In this document: positions 10,167-22,163 of the stretch, piece after piece | Layout: each line of letters begins with the position of its first letter | Numbering within the stretch: the stretch's first letter is position 1 | Assembly (NCBI GenBank): GCA_002104985.1 | Contig: MCGO01000036.1 | Span: 1-64,000 of the forward strand | Direction: 5' to 3' | DNA length: 64,000 nucleotides | DNA from: Rhizoclosmatium globosum | Taxonomy: Eukaryota; Chytridiomycota; Chytridiomycetes; Chytridiales; Chytriomycetaceae | The notes under the pieces: model-generated | Seen by the model: only the letters and a program-made list of their open reading frames with translations | Database searches by the model: none | What the model was told of the DNA's origin: nothing | Position numbers and translations under genes: made by a program

Positions 10167-12330
10167 TCACGACAAGAACACATTGATCGTACCATTACTC
10201 TGTGCAATAGCCGCAACAACATCTTTATCCGTAACCAACTCACGCACAAGAATCCATTCACCATCAACCTCCTCCTTCGCAGTCATTTCCGTAAACTGAT
10301 ACCCAAGCCGCTGCATCGCCATTTTCCTGTCAATCCGTGCATGAAGCTCGAGCAAACTAGCTTCCTTGATGGCATCGCCGCAACAAGAACAGTGTTTTCG
10401 ATGTGTGCACGGATTTTGACAAAGGACGAGGATCCAGAGATAGATGGACGATGCTGGTGTTGTTGCTGTTGCGAGAGTTGCGGGAACAGCTTGCTGGAGC
10501 TGTTGGAACGCGTCGAAGCCCGGAGTGCTGGTGTTGTCGATACGCCTTGGTTCCGTGGTAACGAGAATCGTAGGAGGTTGTCCTGAGGCTGAGACTGAGG
10601 GAATTGGAACATTGTAGACGGTTGCATTGGGTATTGGTAATTCTGTTGGAAATGGGTATGGTAATTGATGGGTTGTATACTGCTGTTAAATCCAGATGCC
10701 CCTGATTCGCGACGCATTGGAGGCATACTTGGAGTACCGTTCGGTGAGCCCATGCCTTGAGGAGAATAAGGGCTATTTGGTGATACTGCAGCAGATGAAT
10801 GACTGTATCCTCTTGCCCGCGCTTGAAATTGAGGTGGAATCTGAGGAATCTGAGGGATGTCGTTCCGTTGCCCATAACCGTCATTGAAAAAAGCCGATTG
10901 GTTGTGGGGATTGGAGAAGGAACGAGACGATGCGTAAAACAGGTTCTCCGAATTCTTTCGTCTTAGTGGCACAGGTGGTATGCTTTTCTGGTATTCCACT
11001 TGCTTGTTGATACGGTCTTTCCAGAGCTTGACTTGTTCGCCATTCAAGCAAATCAACGAAAACTTGACAGGCTCTGGTTCTGTTGAATCTTGCCAGTGTA
11101 CTTTGATTGAATAAGAACCGCTTTTTGAATCGGAAGTGTCTTCGACTTTGATAATCGACTTGATTTCAATGTTTCCACGAAGTGTGAAGGTGTGTATTCT
11201 GCCAGGACTTCTGAGCCCCCCTGAGCTTCCTTTCGCCCTTGGCCACGAAACGACTTTTGGCAGCAAATGAAAATGTTTTCAAAGAGAAAGATGTGGAACA
11301 TGTCTTCCATCGAGTCTGTTGCGACAGGAAACTCTTCCATCAACAAGAGGTCCCCAAATCATTAGTTTTCAAGTCCTAGAAATAATGAAGCATTTTAGCA
11401 TGGTGTTAAGATCTTAAAAAACGCACACCTTTGAATCCTCGAGTCTCTCCAAGAAATCGATTTTAATTCTCGCATTCTCGTCCTTTCTTTGCAATTCATT
11501 CAAGGTCTCTGTAATCTTCTTTACAGCATCGGCCGCCTTATTAAGCTCCTCCATATAAGGATAAGTATTTGGATCCGTGAGCTTTATCAACTCTTTGAGA
11601 AGCATCGGATATCGCATCAACCTCTGCAACGGCTTGATCAAGTAAGATTGGAGCTGTTGTGAAGCAATAATATGCTCTAATGCCTTCACATGCAACAACC
11701 TTGTTAGTCAGCTCAAAACACAATCAACTCTGTTTAAAGACACTCTTACCCGCAACTGCTCTCCCTCCATCAAGATCACATTGATTGCATTTTGGTAGTT
11801 TCGACAGAAAGGGTAGTACACTTGGAACGCCGCCTCCTATGATCAAAGTCAGCCAGTGAGCCACGTGAGATAACGCACTTCATCCCAAACCAACCACCAA
11901 ACCAAAGCACCTCCCAAGCAGTAAGCAGCCAATCAAAAGCCTCCAAAACACCAAAAAAAATACTAATACGAACATGTCTCAGAAAGAGTCCTCCGATGCG
12001 CTGGTTCCCAGGCCCAAGTCCCAATTCAACCTCCATTTCATCGAGGAACCCGCGCTGAAACTCGATCAATTCGGACAGATTCGCAAACAACGTTGTTCCA
12101 ATATCGAATGAAAGTGTCCGAATTGAAAGCAGCTCCATTTGGTATTCGTAAAGTTGCTCGAGCGACTGAACAAAGTCCCGCTCGGTTTTGATCAGTTCGT
12201 TCAGCAGAGGCGTCCGTGCATCCTTTTCTTTGATCTCTTTTGCGCTTTCGTTCGCAGTTGTGCCAGGGACGGTGCTGGGCATTTGGAGATCACTTTCGAA
12301 AAAGAGACTTGATTGAGCTGCACGCGCCAA
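10167..12330 (-). CDS. DH-PH-PB1 RhoGEF lacking the Cdc24 CH-like part
   Basis: This is a guanine-nucleotide exchange factor for a Rho-type GTPase, closely related to the gene upstream. It begins after an acceptor at about 12318. The DH domain includes LLNELIKTERDFVQSLEQL, FQVYYPFCRNYQNA and QSYLIKPLQRLMRYPMLLKELI. A PH domain follows with FHIFLFENIFICCQK, TFTLRGNIEI, IKVHWQDS and SLICLNGEQVKLW. A long Ser/Gln/Pro-rich linker leads to a C-terminal PB1 domain (FVKIRAHI, then LLELHARIDRKMAMQ and VFLS at the stop). Introns follow LFLRH, the codon after EGEQL, and LEDSK. Breaks of one base lie in a G run near 11350, an A run near 11260 and near 10365. No CH-like Cdc24 region fits in the roughly 185 bp to the next gene. 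Confidence 0.85.
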
Positions 12331-12513
12331 AACCACAAAAACACAAATGAAATGCTTTGCAATTCAAGCCCAAATTCAAAGTGAGAGACTTCTTTTCTTT
12401 TTAATAGCAAACTAAAAAAACATATACGGGAAAAAAAAGGGAACCAACGCATACTCCTGCCGTAACAACACTCACATTCTAAACCAATTCAAAAAAACAA
12501 AACAAAACGAACC

Positions 12514-15500
12514 CTTACGACAAGAACAAATTCAACAACCCAGTATTCGTGTTGAACGCCCTTGCAACATCATCATCCGTCCCCAACACTCCCACAACCG
12601 CCACTCCTTCGCACCTCCCTCCATCTGCACCTCCTCCTTCACAACCATCTGAATCGGGTTCGAAAGAATCGGCTTGTGCGGCATCATATTTGTCTTTCGC
12701 TCAACGCGGTTTCGCAGCTCTTGAAGCGTTGCTCCTCGTACTGGCATTGCAATAATAAGATATCGCCTTCATAGTGTGCGCGGATCTTGATGAATGAGGA
12801 TGACTGTCCTCCTGTTGGACTTCCGCCTGAAGCGGTTGTTGGGGACAGGTACGAAGAAGGGGCTGTTGGGTTTCGTCGCATTTGTTGGGGTGGTGCACCG
12901 TCTATTACGCCTGGTGATCGAGGGGAAGAGGTAGATCCTCGCTGCTGCTGTTGTTGCATGTGCTGTTGTAATCCATTTGCAGCAGGAGTTTGTTGTGGCG
13001 GGGGTGGGAATTGGAATGACTGTACGCTTTGCATCAAGGCGGCACTGGACGGCGAATTGCGGTCTCCAGCGAATCCCCCGTTCCACTACGTCTCTGCGGG
13101 TTACCTGCAATCGGTGAGCTGCGTCCATGCTGCAACCCAGCATCACTGCCCAACTTTCTCATCCCCGTTGGACCTCCACCTGGAGACCCAACAACTGGAG
13201 CATCAGACGAACCTCTTCGGTACTCGCCAGACCCCATCATCATTCCATTCGCCATACTTGGCTTTCTACCAACAGGAATACCACCCACATTCTGCTGCGC
13301 CCCTCTCACAACACCCGCCGGCTGCTGCTGCTGCTGCTGTTGCTGCCCAAACGCAAACCCTTCACTCTCCTCATCATCATCCACAATCTCCTCCTCACTA
13401 TCATCCTCATCATCACTGAACCCCGCAATCGGAAGCCCACTACTAGCCAAAGACGCCAACGCATTCAACGCCTCCCTAGATTTACTCACCCCAGCCCCAA
13501 CCCCAACCCCACCCACCACCACCAGGCTGCGTCTTCATAGACGCCATACGGGGCGTAATCTGTCCAACAGTCGACATGGAATCCATCCGGTTCGGCGGCA
13601 AAGGCCTTCCATCAAGTCCAATCACATACCCAGCGCCTCCACTCATACTCCTCATCCGCTGTTGATCCGCAAGACTAGGACTCAACGGCATCGGCGGAGC
13701 AGGGTACCCGAACCCTTGCCCCTGTCCTCCCAAGAACCTCCGGTCCTGAGACGGCCGCCTCATGACGGAAACCCCGCTAGGCGATGCTTGCATCATCACC
13801 CCGTTCTCCATATAATACACAGGCTGCTGCTGCGTGTCCATCCCAGCAAACGACATTTGTCGTCCAAATTGTTGTTGGTATTGTTGCTGGAGGCCAGGTG
13901 AAATAGGGCTCACAATTTGACCACCGTATCCACCGATGTAGCTTGTTCCATACAAGCTTGGGTTCGGGTTAGATGGGCTCCGCATGAGCATAGGTGATCC
14001 GCCCATAATTTGACCGCCGTATCCTGTTGCCCAAAACTGCTGGAGTTGAAGGATGCAGCGTATCCCGGTTCGTAAGTGTAGAACCACCCAAAGTGGAGTA
14101 TCCGTCGCTGGAGCGGGACATGATAGTTGGTTGATACCCACCGCCGTTGCTTTGGAATGGACTCATAGGGTTTCCAGCACTGTTTTTACGGCTCTTGTAC
14201 AAATCAACCTGACGTTGTAAACGACCGGTCCATAGAGCAACCTGCTCTTCGTTACGACACTTGAGCGAGAAACAGACCAAATCAGGCTCACTCGCTTCCT
14301 TCCAATACACCTTGATACTAAATGCTCCAAATGTAGGCTCAGATGAATCTTCGACACGAAGGATAGAGCTGATGTAAATGTTTCCACGAAGAATGTAAAC
14401 ATGGTTTCCATTGAGTTCTCCAGGTTTTCCAGCATCAGAACGTTTTCGGTTCGACTGTCGCTTGTTTGGTTGCTTTGACGTGTCCTTCTTGCAGCACAGC
14501 AGAATCTTTTCAAACAAGAAGAGGTAGTATTCACGTTCCTGGTCGTTGGAAGCAATCAGGAACCGTTCCATGAGCAAAAGCTCTCCAAAATCTCGTGGTT
14601 GAAGGCCCTACATTAGAACGCCATTAATTAAATCCAGAAATTAATTAATTAGAGGGGTGATCTTACCTTCCAATCCTCCATCCTCTCAATCAAATCCAAT
14701 CGATTCCTCTCATTCTCATCCTTTCTCTGAACTTCATTCAACTTTTCAGCGACACGCTTGATACTCTCCAATCCTTCCTTCAACTCATCCATGTACGGGT
14801 AGGTTGATTGGTCCGTGAGTTTGATGAGTTCTTTCAAGAGCATGGGATACTTCATGAGACGTTGAACGGGTTTGATGAGGTAGGATTGGATTTGGTGGGG
14901 TTGGATAATGTGACTGAGTTGTTTCAGTTCTTCGCCTTGCATGAGAGCAAAGTTTTGAGCGGTTTGATAGTTTGCACAGAATGGATAGTATACTTCGAAT
15001 GCCTCTTCCTATATTTTGATGTCGTTGGTGTGGGGGGTCTCTTCAAAACCGATTTGTCAGATGGAACTCACGTTTAAAAGGAACAACTGTCCAATTCTTT
15101 GTTCCGCAAGTCCCAAGTTGAGAGTCGACTCCATTCCAACCATAAAACGACGCTGGAAATCGACAAGTTCATTCAGGTTGCTGAACAGTTGATGCATCAT
15201 ATCCTTTGAAAAGACTTTTGTGGCAGCCAATTCAGACTGATACTTTTGGAGTTCTTCGAGCGAAAAGATGTATGCACGTTCAGTTTCGACGAGCTCTTTG
15301 ATGAGACGGCACGGTTGTCGAGTGGGTTCGTAATGTCCTTTGAGATTTCGGTGGAGAAGGGCAAAGGTTTTGGAGCGGGCAAGTTCTTGTTTTTTTCAAT
15401 GAGCAGAATGAGTTCTTCGACGAGTTTGAGGAACTTGAAGGATTGTTTTTAGTTTAGCATGCTGATATTAGATTGAGGGGCACATTCAGCCAAGACACAC

Positions 15501-16330
15501 CTTCATGAATCCCGCAGTATCGTCCTTGTACAGTTCCGATACACCACCTAGTTCAGCTGCAAGCTGCATATTCATTTCCTGTCTGCAGGCTGTGATGAAC
15601 TTGTACAGGTTGTCTTTACATGGCATTGTTGGATAGAAGGGGGGTCGCACAGTGGATACATCTGCGGGTTTGAGGAACGAGCCCGTTGTAGCTGCTGCAA
15701 GTTCGTTGTATACGACACAGAGAGGAGCACCGAGTTTAAAGCAGTTCCAGAGGACTATTAGGGGTAGGTAGTATAGCAAGTGATAGGGTGGGTTAATTAG
15801 CAGAACTGTTCGTTTGACCCTCCAAAAACATGACAATATCGTACCTTCGACTGGATCTGAAATGGCCGGAAGCGCCGACGGATCCTCGGCCTGTTGAAGA
15901 TACGCTTCAACGCCATCGGGAAACAGATAAAACTCAAACAGCGGAAACGAGTACAACGTCGCAATCAAATCGACACAGCGCTGGAAAAGCGGCTTTGTCT
16001 GTGGTTGGGTTTAGTGGGTTGGTATCGATGTAGCCTAGTAGCTAGTAGCAAGTAGCTATAGGGTATACTAGCTTATACAAGCCAGTCCTCCTGGGTGTGC
16101 TAGGCCTCCTTCCCTAAGCTATCCACGGAACCCTCTCTAACAAACAACGCAGCTACATCAGGACCACGTACCTCAGGAAGCGGAAGCGGGCGTCCCTGGT
16201 TCTCCTTCGGTGTTGTTGGTTGTTGCACTTGGCCCTCGCTTCGCCGCCGATCCCGTTCAAACTTGATTCGAACTTGTTCCGGCGTCAGCATCGGAAGTGG
16301 CATCTGCGATCCCAGTTGAAAGGACGCCAT
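12514..16330 (-). CDS. CDC24: Cdc24-like Rho guanine-nucleotide exchange factor
   Basis: The domain order is that of Cdc24, the exchange factor that activates Cdc42 in polarity. The start at 16330 opens MASFQLGSQM, and exon 1 ends at PLPEV. The CH-like region spans the next two exons (TKPLFQRCVDLI, then VLWNCFKLGAPLCVVYN). The DH domain follows (KELVETERAYI, FEVYYPFCANYQTA, QSYLIKPVQRLMKYPMLLKELI), then the PH domain (EYYLFLFEKILLCCKK, YILRGNIYISSIL, KVYWKEASEPDLVCFSL). A long Gly/Pro/Gln-rich linker with a poly-Q run encoded at about 13321-13344 leads to a PB1 domain that ends the protein; in Cdc24 this domain binds the scaffold Bem1. Single bases are missing near 15310 (C run), 12750 (A run) and 12610 (G run). 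Confidence in the family is high. Confidence 0.9.
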
Positions 16331-17509
16331 TTTGGTGGTTGGTTTGGTTTGTCTTTTGGAGTGATTTGGGAAGGGGTGATTTCGAGAAGTCCCTCTCTTT
16401 CTCCCTCGCTTCCTTTAACCATAGAATTGTGTATAATGAAAATAAGTTGATTGTATTCAGTGTGTAATAAATCATTTTACAGCCCCATCTCTTTGTGTGC
16501 AGTCTCAACAATCTACTCCAACAACATTCAAAGATCCGGCTCCACATTCAAACAGCCCGAAATAGTACGCAACATTAATTTACTTCCTTCTTCACGCCAT
16601 CATCTGCTTTACCATCAGCGTCAGAATTCTCCAACACTTTTTGGCCCAGCGCTCAATAATCATTATGTTACTAGTATAAATCCAATCCTTTATACGTTTT
16701 GATTCAACTTCAAATTTAAAAAGATGATAGGTACTGGATCGTTTCTCGATGGTATTATGGCAAAATCAAAATCAAAATCAATAACATTCTTCTGCATTCT
16801 TCCAAACTTCCAGAACTTTGGGAATATATTAAATTGTTACACGGAATGTCCATGCGGCAGTACTCTTGCGAAAAGAGGGCCCACAGACTTTAAGGAAGGA
16901 GATGGAAAGACTTGTATGTATTGAATCAACTTCTTGAGTGCGAAGCCGTACTGCCATGTGAATATGTCGGAGACAACGGTCGAAGGATGTGTACTCAGAT
17001 GTACTTATTGTTTACGAAAGGAACATACAAGAGCTTAAAGAGATTCCTCGCTTCGCCGCCGATCCCGCTCAATCTTGATTTTGAAATTAGTTGGGTCCAG
17101 CATCGGGAGGGGCATCTGTAATCCAATTTGAACGACCGCCATTTTGGGTGGTTGGTTTGGAACTTACCTTCATTGGCAGCAGGCATACAGTAACCTCAAA
17201 GTGTCCGCCACAGTGCATCCTTCCTGTTGAATAATGTTAATCACAGCCTCAATTTTCTCCCGATATATGATGCGAAAATCTCTGGAAGACTTGATGGTAT
17301 GGTCGAATCCTCCCTTGTTCCTTTGTTGAGTAATACGAAAGTCATACGAAATTCGAGCGTATTCGTGTTTTGCTCTGTATTTAATATCATACAGATTTAT
17401 TTTTCTACAGAAGCAGATTTCAAACAAATTAGTAAGACGATGGTACTTCTTGGCAGGAGCCACCGTTTGAAACAGATGAAACCAACCCTTAAAAAACACA
17501 CAAAAAAAA
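16331..17509. other. Gene-poor stretch upstream of Cdc24-like gene
   Basis: About 1.2 kb between the RhoGEF and the GDSL gene. Apart from the duplicated exon-1 fragment near its end, the ORFs here are short and have no recognisable motif. It probably holds the promoter of the RhoGEF and part of that of the esterase. Confidence 0.4.
17045..17162 (-). repeat. Partial duplicate of exon 1 of the Cdc24-like gene
   Basis: The sequence matches 16233-16352, including the start codon and about 18 bp upstream of it. The translation MAVVQIGLQMPLPMLD aligns with MASFQLGSQMPLPMLT, and both continue to IKxERDRRRSE. The copy then stops (EESL, stop). It sits in the same orientation about 800 bp upstream of the original, so it is a third, very short remnant of the RhoGEF array. 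Confidence 0.8.
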
Positions 17510-18620
17510 ATGCAAAGCATCCTGTCCCTCATCGCCTTGTCCTCAACCGCCCTCGCTGCATTGAATCCGTCCACTATTATCAAGGACGTTGTCGCATTCG
17601 GAGACTCGCTCTCTGATAATGGCAACTTTTACAAGTATGAAGGAACTCCTGCAGCACCATACTGGCAGGGACGATTGTAAGTAACAGATGCTAATATGGG
17701 CTTAGCTAACATGAGAGTATCTCAGCTCAAACGGTCCAGTTTGGGTTGAACAGCTTGCCAGCACCCTGAACAATGCGAACTTGCATGACTACGCCGTTGG
17801 AGCCTCTGTTGCCAACATTTCCGATGCATACCATCAGCCAATTTCGTTCTCCAAGTCTCTGACTGCCAGCGACATTCCTGATTTGAGCCAGCAAATCGCC
17901 CTCTGGAAAGCTGACGCTTCCGCCAACACCTTGAATTTAGACACAACTTTGTTCACTATCTGGGCTGGATTCAACGACTTGAGTGACACCATCAGTGCCG
18001 GGAACACTCCAAATCCAATCGCCTTCGCAACCACGATTTTGAACAATGTCCAAACTCTTCTCCAGTCAGGTGCCAAGAACATTTTGGTCAACGGGTTCCC
18101 TCCACTTGACAGAATTCCAAGAAACAACAAGCTCCCCGCAAATGTCACGGCTCCAATCAAGCAAATCGATGATGCATTCAACGCGATCCTCTCCTCAGGA
18201 ATCTCACACATCCAAGGCCTCACCCCGAAAGTCAATGTCATCTTCAACGACGTCACACCTCTTCTTTTGTACATTGACTCTCCAGAAGGCACCGCATACT
18301 ATGGTTTCAAGAATGTTCAAGACTCATGCAACACTTTTGGTGCAAATGGGACTTTTGTCACTTGTGCGACCCCTGATGACTACTTTTTCTGGGACACTGT
18401 TCACCCAACTACTAAGGCTCACAAGTTTATTGCTGCTGGTGCCTACAACACGTTGTTCAATATCTCTGGATTCCCAACTGTTACTAACGCTGCCACAACC
18501 ACTGTTACTACTTCCTCATTGCCTTTCGCAACCACTACTGCTCAAAGTCTCATTCAATCTGGTACGCAGAAAATCGGAATGTGTTTGTTGATGGCTGCCG
18601 TTGGAATTTTGATGTTGTAA
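17510..18620 (+). CDS. Secreted GDSL esterase/lipase, possibly GPI-anchored
   Basis: There are two exons, 17510-17676 and 17726-18620, with an intact frame of 353 residues. A signal peptide is clear (SILSLIALSSTALAAL). Block I reads VAFGDSLSDNGNFY, giving the nucleophile serine. GRFSNGPVWVEQLA and the oxyanion-hole region WAGFNDL follow, and the Asp/His pair lies in WDTVHPT. This order fits the SGNH/GDSL hydrolases, close to the plant and fungal lipase type that cut ester bonds in lipids or acetylated polysaccharide. The C-terminus is Ser/Thr-rich and ends in a hydrophobic segment (MCLLMAAVGILML), so attachment by a GPI anchor is likely. The substrate cannot be told from sequence. An ORF on the other strand at 17170-17625 is a shadow. 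Confidence 0.92.
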
Positions 18621-18684
18621 CCGAAAACGAATCGAGATAAATAAACTTGAAATGAACCAATATTTTTCTGCTTACTGCATTAGT

Positions 18685-18997
18685 TTAAGGATATATGTGG
18701 TAAGGCGGCAAGAATAACGCCGTTGTGTACAACTCCACTTCCAACATACCCAACAATCCAGCATTCTCCTGCGTTTCTTCGGTCCACTGTCGTGCATCAC
18801 AACAGTCTTGTCAGTTACAAACACAATTATGAAAAAGTTCAAACCCAATAGACCAGGACACCCTGATACTTGTCCTTTGGTGCATAAGACTCAAGAACAT
18901 CAAGATCCGCATCAGAATTTACATGAAGAAGCTCACAATAAACGACCGTCCAATCAGCTTTTTTGAATGTGTCAGAGTTCTGTTCTCTTTCATCCAT
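18685..18997 (-). CDS. Small acidic protein of unknown function
   Basis: There are two exons, 18997-18845 and 18786-18685, joined by a 58-nt GT...CAG intron, giving 84 residues. It begins MDEREQNSDTFKKADWT and contains DLDVLESYAPKD, then TEETQENAGLLGMLEVELY before the stop. I do not recognise it. No signal peptide or membrane segment is visible. The model is supported by an intact frame, a clean intron and a start codon only 39 bp from that of EMC6 on the other strand. It might share regulation with EMC6, but I have no direct evidence of a common function. Confidence 0.55.
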
Positions 18998-19036
18998 TTG
19001 TTTGTTTAAAAAAGAACCAGTCAAAAATCAGTTCAG
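18998..19036. promoter_or_regulatory. Divergent promoter, small gene / EMC6
   Basis: Only 39 bp separate the start codons of two oppositely directed genes. Transcription must start within this interval or inside the opposing gene. No TATA-like element is clear. Confidence 0.45.
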
Positions 19037-19535
19037 ATGCAACAGCAACAAGCGCAACCAGAGGAGGTCGAGGAGGTTAAATACAACCCTATTTCACCTG
19101 CTGGTACGTGTGAATAGCTTGATGGGGGCTCAATGAGCACCTGTATTGTAATGGGGATGACTAAACTCAACCCAACCCAACGCATACTCCAGCCATGCAG
19201 CGTAACATGCACATCCTTCTCTACGCCCGTTCAACACTTGCCTTAAGCTGTGGCGCTGCAGCCGGGATCCTCGGTCTCACGGTACACCTTCAACCCCAAT
19301 CTAGCTGTATATTAACCCATAAAATGACCAGGGAACCACCGGATTCATCTTCTTCTTTGCCGCCTCAGTCATCATGTCGATCGCATTGTTCTTGAAGACA
19401 GGATTCAAGCCAGACATTTACTTTCCAACGGGGAACGGAACTCTGCATGTCTTGACTGCCGAAGTGCTCAACTCGCTCTTCAGTTATATGCTCTTTTGGA
19501 CTTTGTTTACTGGATTGGTGCATTTGTTTGAATAA
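19037..19535 (+). CDS. EMC6: ER membrane protein complex subunit 6
   Basis: There are three exons (19037-19103, 19193-19281, 19332-19535) with an intact frame of 119 residues. The first exon encodes a short polar tail with a Q run. The core matches EMC6: NMHILLYARSTLALSCGAAAGILGLTG, then TTGFIFFFAASVIMSIAL, and near the end LFSYMLFWTLFTGLVHLF. The family has three membrane helices and a length close to this. EMC6 belongs to the EMC insertase, which places transmembrane segments, often tail-anchored or multi-pass, into the ER membrane. It is a single-copy conserved gene and a good marker for placing the organism. Confidence 0.93.
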
Positions 19536-19693
19536 AGGCCGCAGGGTTATACACATGTTTTATTTGTTCATTCTGAGGGGCTGAAGCAATAATATGAGGT
19601 CAATTCGTGTACATAGACTTTATCAATTAGAAACTTGAGCATAAAAGAAAAAAATCAATCACGCGCCAATATTCCTTAATCGCATGATTGGCC

Positions 19694-20529
19694 TTAATAA
19701 TCCTTTCTTTCAGCATATTTAGGCAACACTTCACCCACTCCAACAATCTGCACACCATCCAATGGAACTTCAGATGGCAAGATTTCATAGTAGTTCAAGG
19801 TGCAAGTCAAGAGCGTCTGCAACTCTCCATTTCTCCATGGAAGCATCTTGCAGTACCATCCACGACCAGCCGCTGCGTCCTCTTCATTCCATCTCTCAGT
19901 GTGTTCCTTGATCATTTCAACATACTAAAAAAAACACCATGAATTTTGATGTTAAATCACAACTCCTACAAGAAAAGTTTCAAACTCACATCAGCAGTCA
20001 ACGGCATCCACATCAACACAATCTTGGCTACAACACACGCAACGACAATAATCGGCTCTCCAGTCTTAAATCCAGCAACTAACCCAGCCAAGAAGATAGT
20101 CCATCCAATCCAATTCGACCATCGCCCAAAGTCCCGCAACTTCTTGATGGACGGCGCTCCCTTCACAGCAAGGTCTTCATTCAATGCAACCATACGTGCA
20201 CGGTACACATCCTCAGGAATCTAAAAACATGTGATATCAGTAACCCAAGATTTCACCTCCGGAATTTTTGTCGTTTGTAATGGTGGACGCTGAAAACGAA
20301 CCTTATCTCCCAAGAACTCTGGTCTCACCAACGAGTAGTAGTCAGGTGCGTTCTCCAGGTGCATGCGGACACAACACAAGGCACGGGTTCCCTTGGGGAC
20401 CTTGTACTTGACTGGCAAGAAGAAGTCTGGGTCTGGGTTCTTTCGGGCAGCGTACTGAACGGGTGGACGGCCATATGGATCTGGGGCTTCCATTTCGGAG
20501 GCGCCTGGGATAGGTGGAGAAAAGTTCAT
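19694..20529 (-). CDS. Two-TM membrane protein of unknown family
   Basis: There are three exons (20529-20302, 20220-19990, 19924-19694) with phase-0 introns and no frame problem, giving 229 residues. The N-terminus is proline-rich (MNFSPPIPGASEMEAPD). A basic segment and a middle region with two hydrophobic helices follow (WIGWTIFLAGLVAGF and PIIVVACVVAKIVLMWM). The C-terminal domain is hydrophilic (WNEEDAAAGRGWYC, LPSEVPLDGVQIVG). There is no signal peptide. I do not recognise it. The conserved look and clean exon structure suggest a genuine, perhaps organellar, membrane protein, but the location is not shown by the sequence. Confidence 0.75.
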
Positions 20530-20996
20530 TTGTGTGGAGGATGACGAGAGTGGGTTGGTTTGGTTGGGGAGCTGGGTGGTTTTGTATCAAATTTCCAATT
20601 TTTAATCAAACAGTTCATTCCGTTTGAGTGCTGTAGAGTGCTTCCGGGAAAGCATATGCATCCAGTCCCTTTTAATTTTGAAATCCTTGCGTTCCTTGTA
20701 ATCTTGGCAATTTATGCTCCACTCACGAATCAGAATTTATGATCATATTTATTCCAAGCTTCAATGCATATTAAAACCTTATCTGCACTATTTCCTGATG
20801 AATACGGTCTGTTAACTCCAAGCAAATGCCCTGTGCACTTCCTTCCTACACTGGACCACCCTTCATCCCTTAGGTGGTTAAACTCATTGTAATATGCTCT
20901 GTAACGTGAACGGAAGGAAGAGGTCAGAAATTATACCAGTCTGCCTTTTGGTGAAACTATGCCGGTCATGCTTTACTTTGAACAATGTTTTTAATA
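20530..20996. other. Spacer between two-TM gene and SET gene
   Basis: About 470 bp holding the promoter side of the two-TM gene and the 3' side of the SET gene. I see no coding frame or RNA gene. Confidence 0.4.
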
Positions 20997-21994
20997 TCAA
21001 AGAGTCTGGTCAAAAGGAAGAACCCCCCTACAATTACTTGACCCACATAAACAACGTATCCTATCTCCTCTATCATCCGTCTCTTCCTCTACCAGTCCCA
21101 TTGCATCTCCATAATCAAAACTCAATTCCTCCCCAGCCTCAATATCACGTCCCGCAAACAACGCAGCAGATGGAACCAACGAATTAACCCTGACAGTCCG
21201 AAAATACAGGTTGGGCGAACAGGAATGGTTAATGAATCGTGCTGCGTTTCCAAACTTTGATGGATCGATGTTCGTTCGATATGTTTTCGAGTTACTAGTT
21301 TCAGCGGGTTAGTGATACAGTACAAGTACAATAATAAGAGGAACGTACGTGTGTTCTTTGACACAGATGATATAGTTGGGAAGCTTCATTTCGCGTTGTA
21401 TCGCCCACCGTCTCCTTGCTTCATCGGCTCGAATGATTTCTCCAGCTACCAAAAAGTTCCCTAATTAATCCCCAACACGCGACGTTGCTAAATAAATTTC
21501 GTTACCATATTCCATAACAAACTGTCCCTTCTCAATCGCATTGTCGGAAACGAGAGCAAACCCCTTTCCCTCAGTTTCCACAACAGTAAACGGTCGAGTT
21601 ATTCCCTTTCCCACAACTCGATTAAAGCATTCTAATGAACATGAGCAGTTTATATTGCATTCAAAGATGGGACTTGATTCAGGAAAGGTTACGTCCAAGC
21701 AACCTGGTTTATCTCTGTGTCCAGTTTCGTACTAGTCAGCAAACACAAATCAATTTAGTAACAGATAACTGACATTCGATACGCTTGCCCTCTTTCTGCA
21801 AGACAACTGCAAATGGCAGCATTGATAGTATCTCCGCAACTTCCCTCACAACAGCAGCCCTCATAATCGCTAGACTCCCCCAGCGACTCCCCACCAAGTA
21901 ACGTGTTTCTTGCTCGATATGTGAATCCATCAAGTGCATATGAGGACTTGATCATTACTTTGGTTGGCTCCGTCCCATTCGACACATCTCTCAT
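20997..21994 (-). CDS. SET-domain histone lysine methyltransferase
   Basis: There are four exons starting at 21994. The pre-SET part is cysteine-rich (CCCEGSCGD, CSCL, then CNINCSCSLEC). The SET domain has its key motifs in order: GKGFALVSDNAIEKGQFVMEYAGEII, then KFGNAARFINHSCSPNL (the NHSC motif that binds cofactor) and ELSFDYGD. A post-SET stretch, CLCGSSNCRGVLPF, ends the protein. Pre-SET, SET and post-SET together indicate the SUV39/Clr4 or SETMAR class, which methylates histone H3, commonly at lysine 9. No chromodomain lies upstream. The first junction, after QAYRM, is off by one base, consistent with a missing G next to the donor. The catalytic core is intact. Confidence 0.88.
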
Positions 21995-22163
21995 TTGGAA
22001 TAAATAAATAAATAATATTAAATCATATAAAAGAACACTTTATTATCTAAGACATGTGAGGACCAAAAAAACAAAACAAATAACAACTTTGACTTGGATC
22101 AAAAATGCAACGTGCATAGAGCTAAACAAAAAACAAAACAAAAACAAACGAATGTTATCATCA

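Noticed and set aside
10167..12330. Reading the two RhoGEFs as one long gene
   Set aside because: The upstream gene has its own PB1 domain and stop at 12514, and the downstream gene has a complete second DH-PH-PB1 set.
12787..13901. Long + strand ORFs rich in Pro, Ser and His
   Set aside because: They lie opposite the Gly/Pro/Gln-rich linker of the Cdc24-like gene, whose domains on both sides fix the coding strand.
17170..17625. 151-residue minus-strand ORF over the start of the GDSL gene
   Set aside because: The + strand has a signal peptide and catalytic block in the same place. The minus ORF has no recognisable feature.
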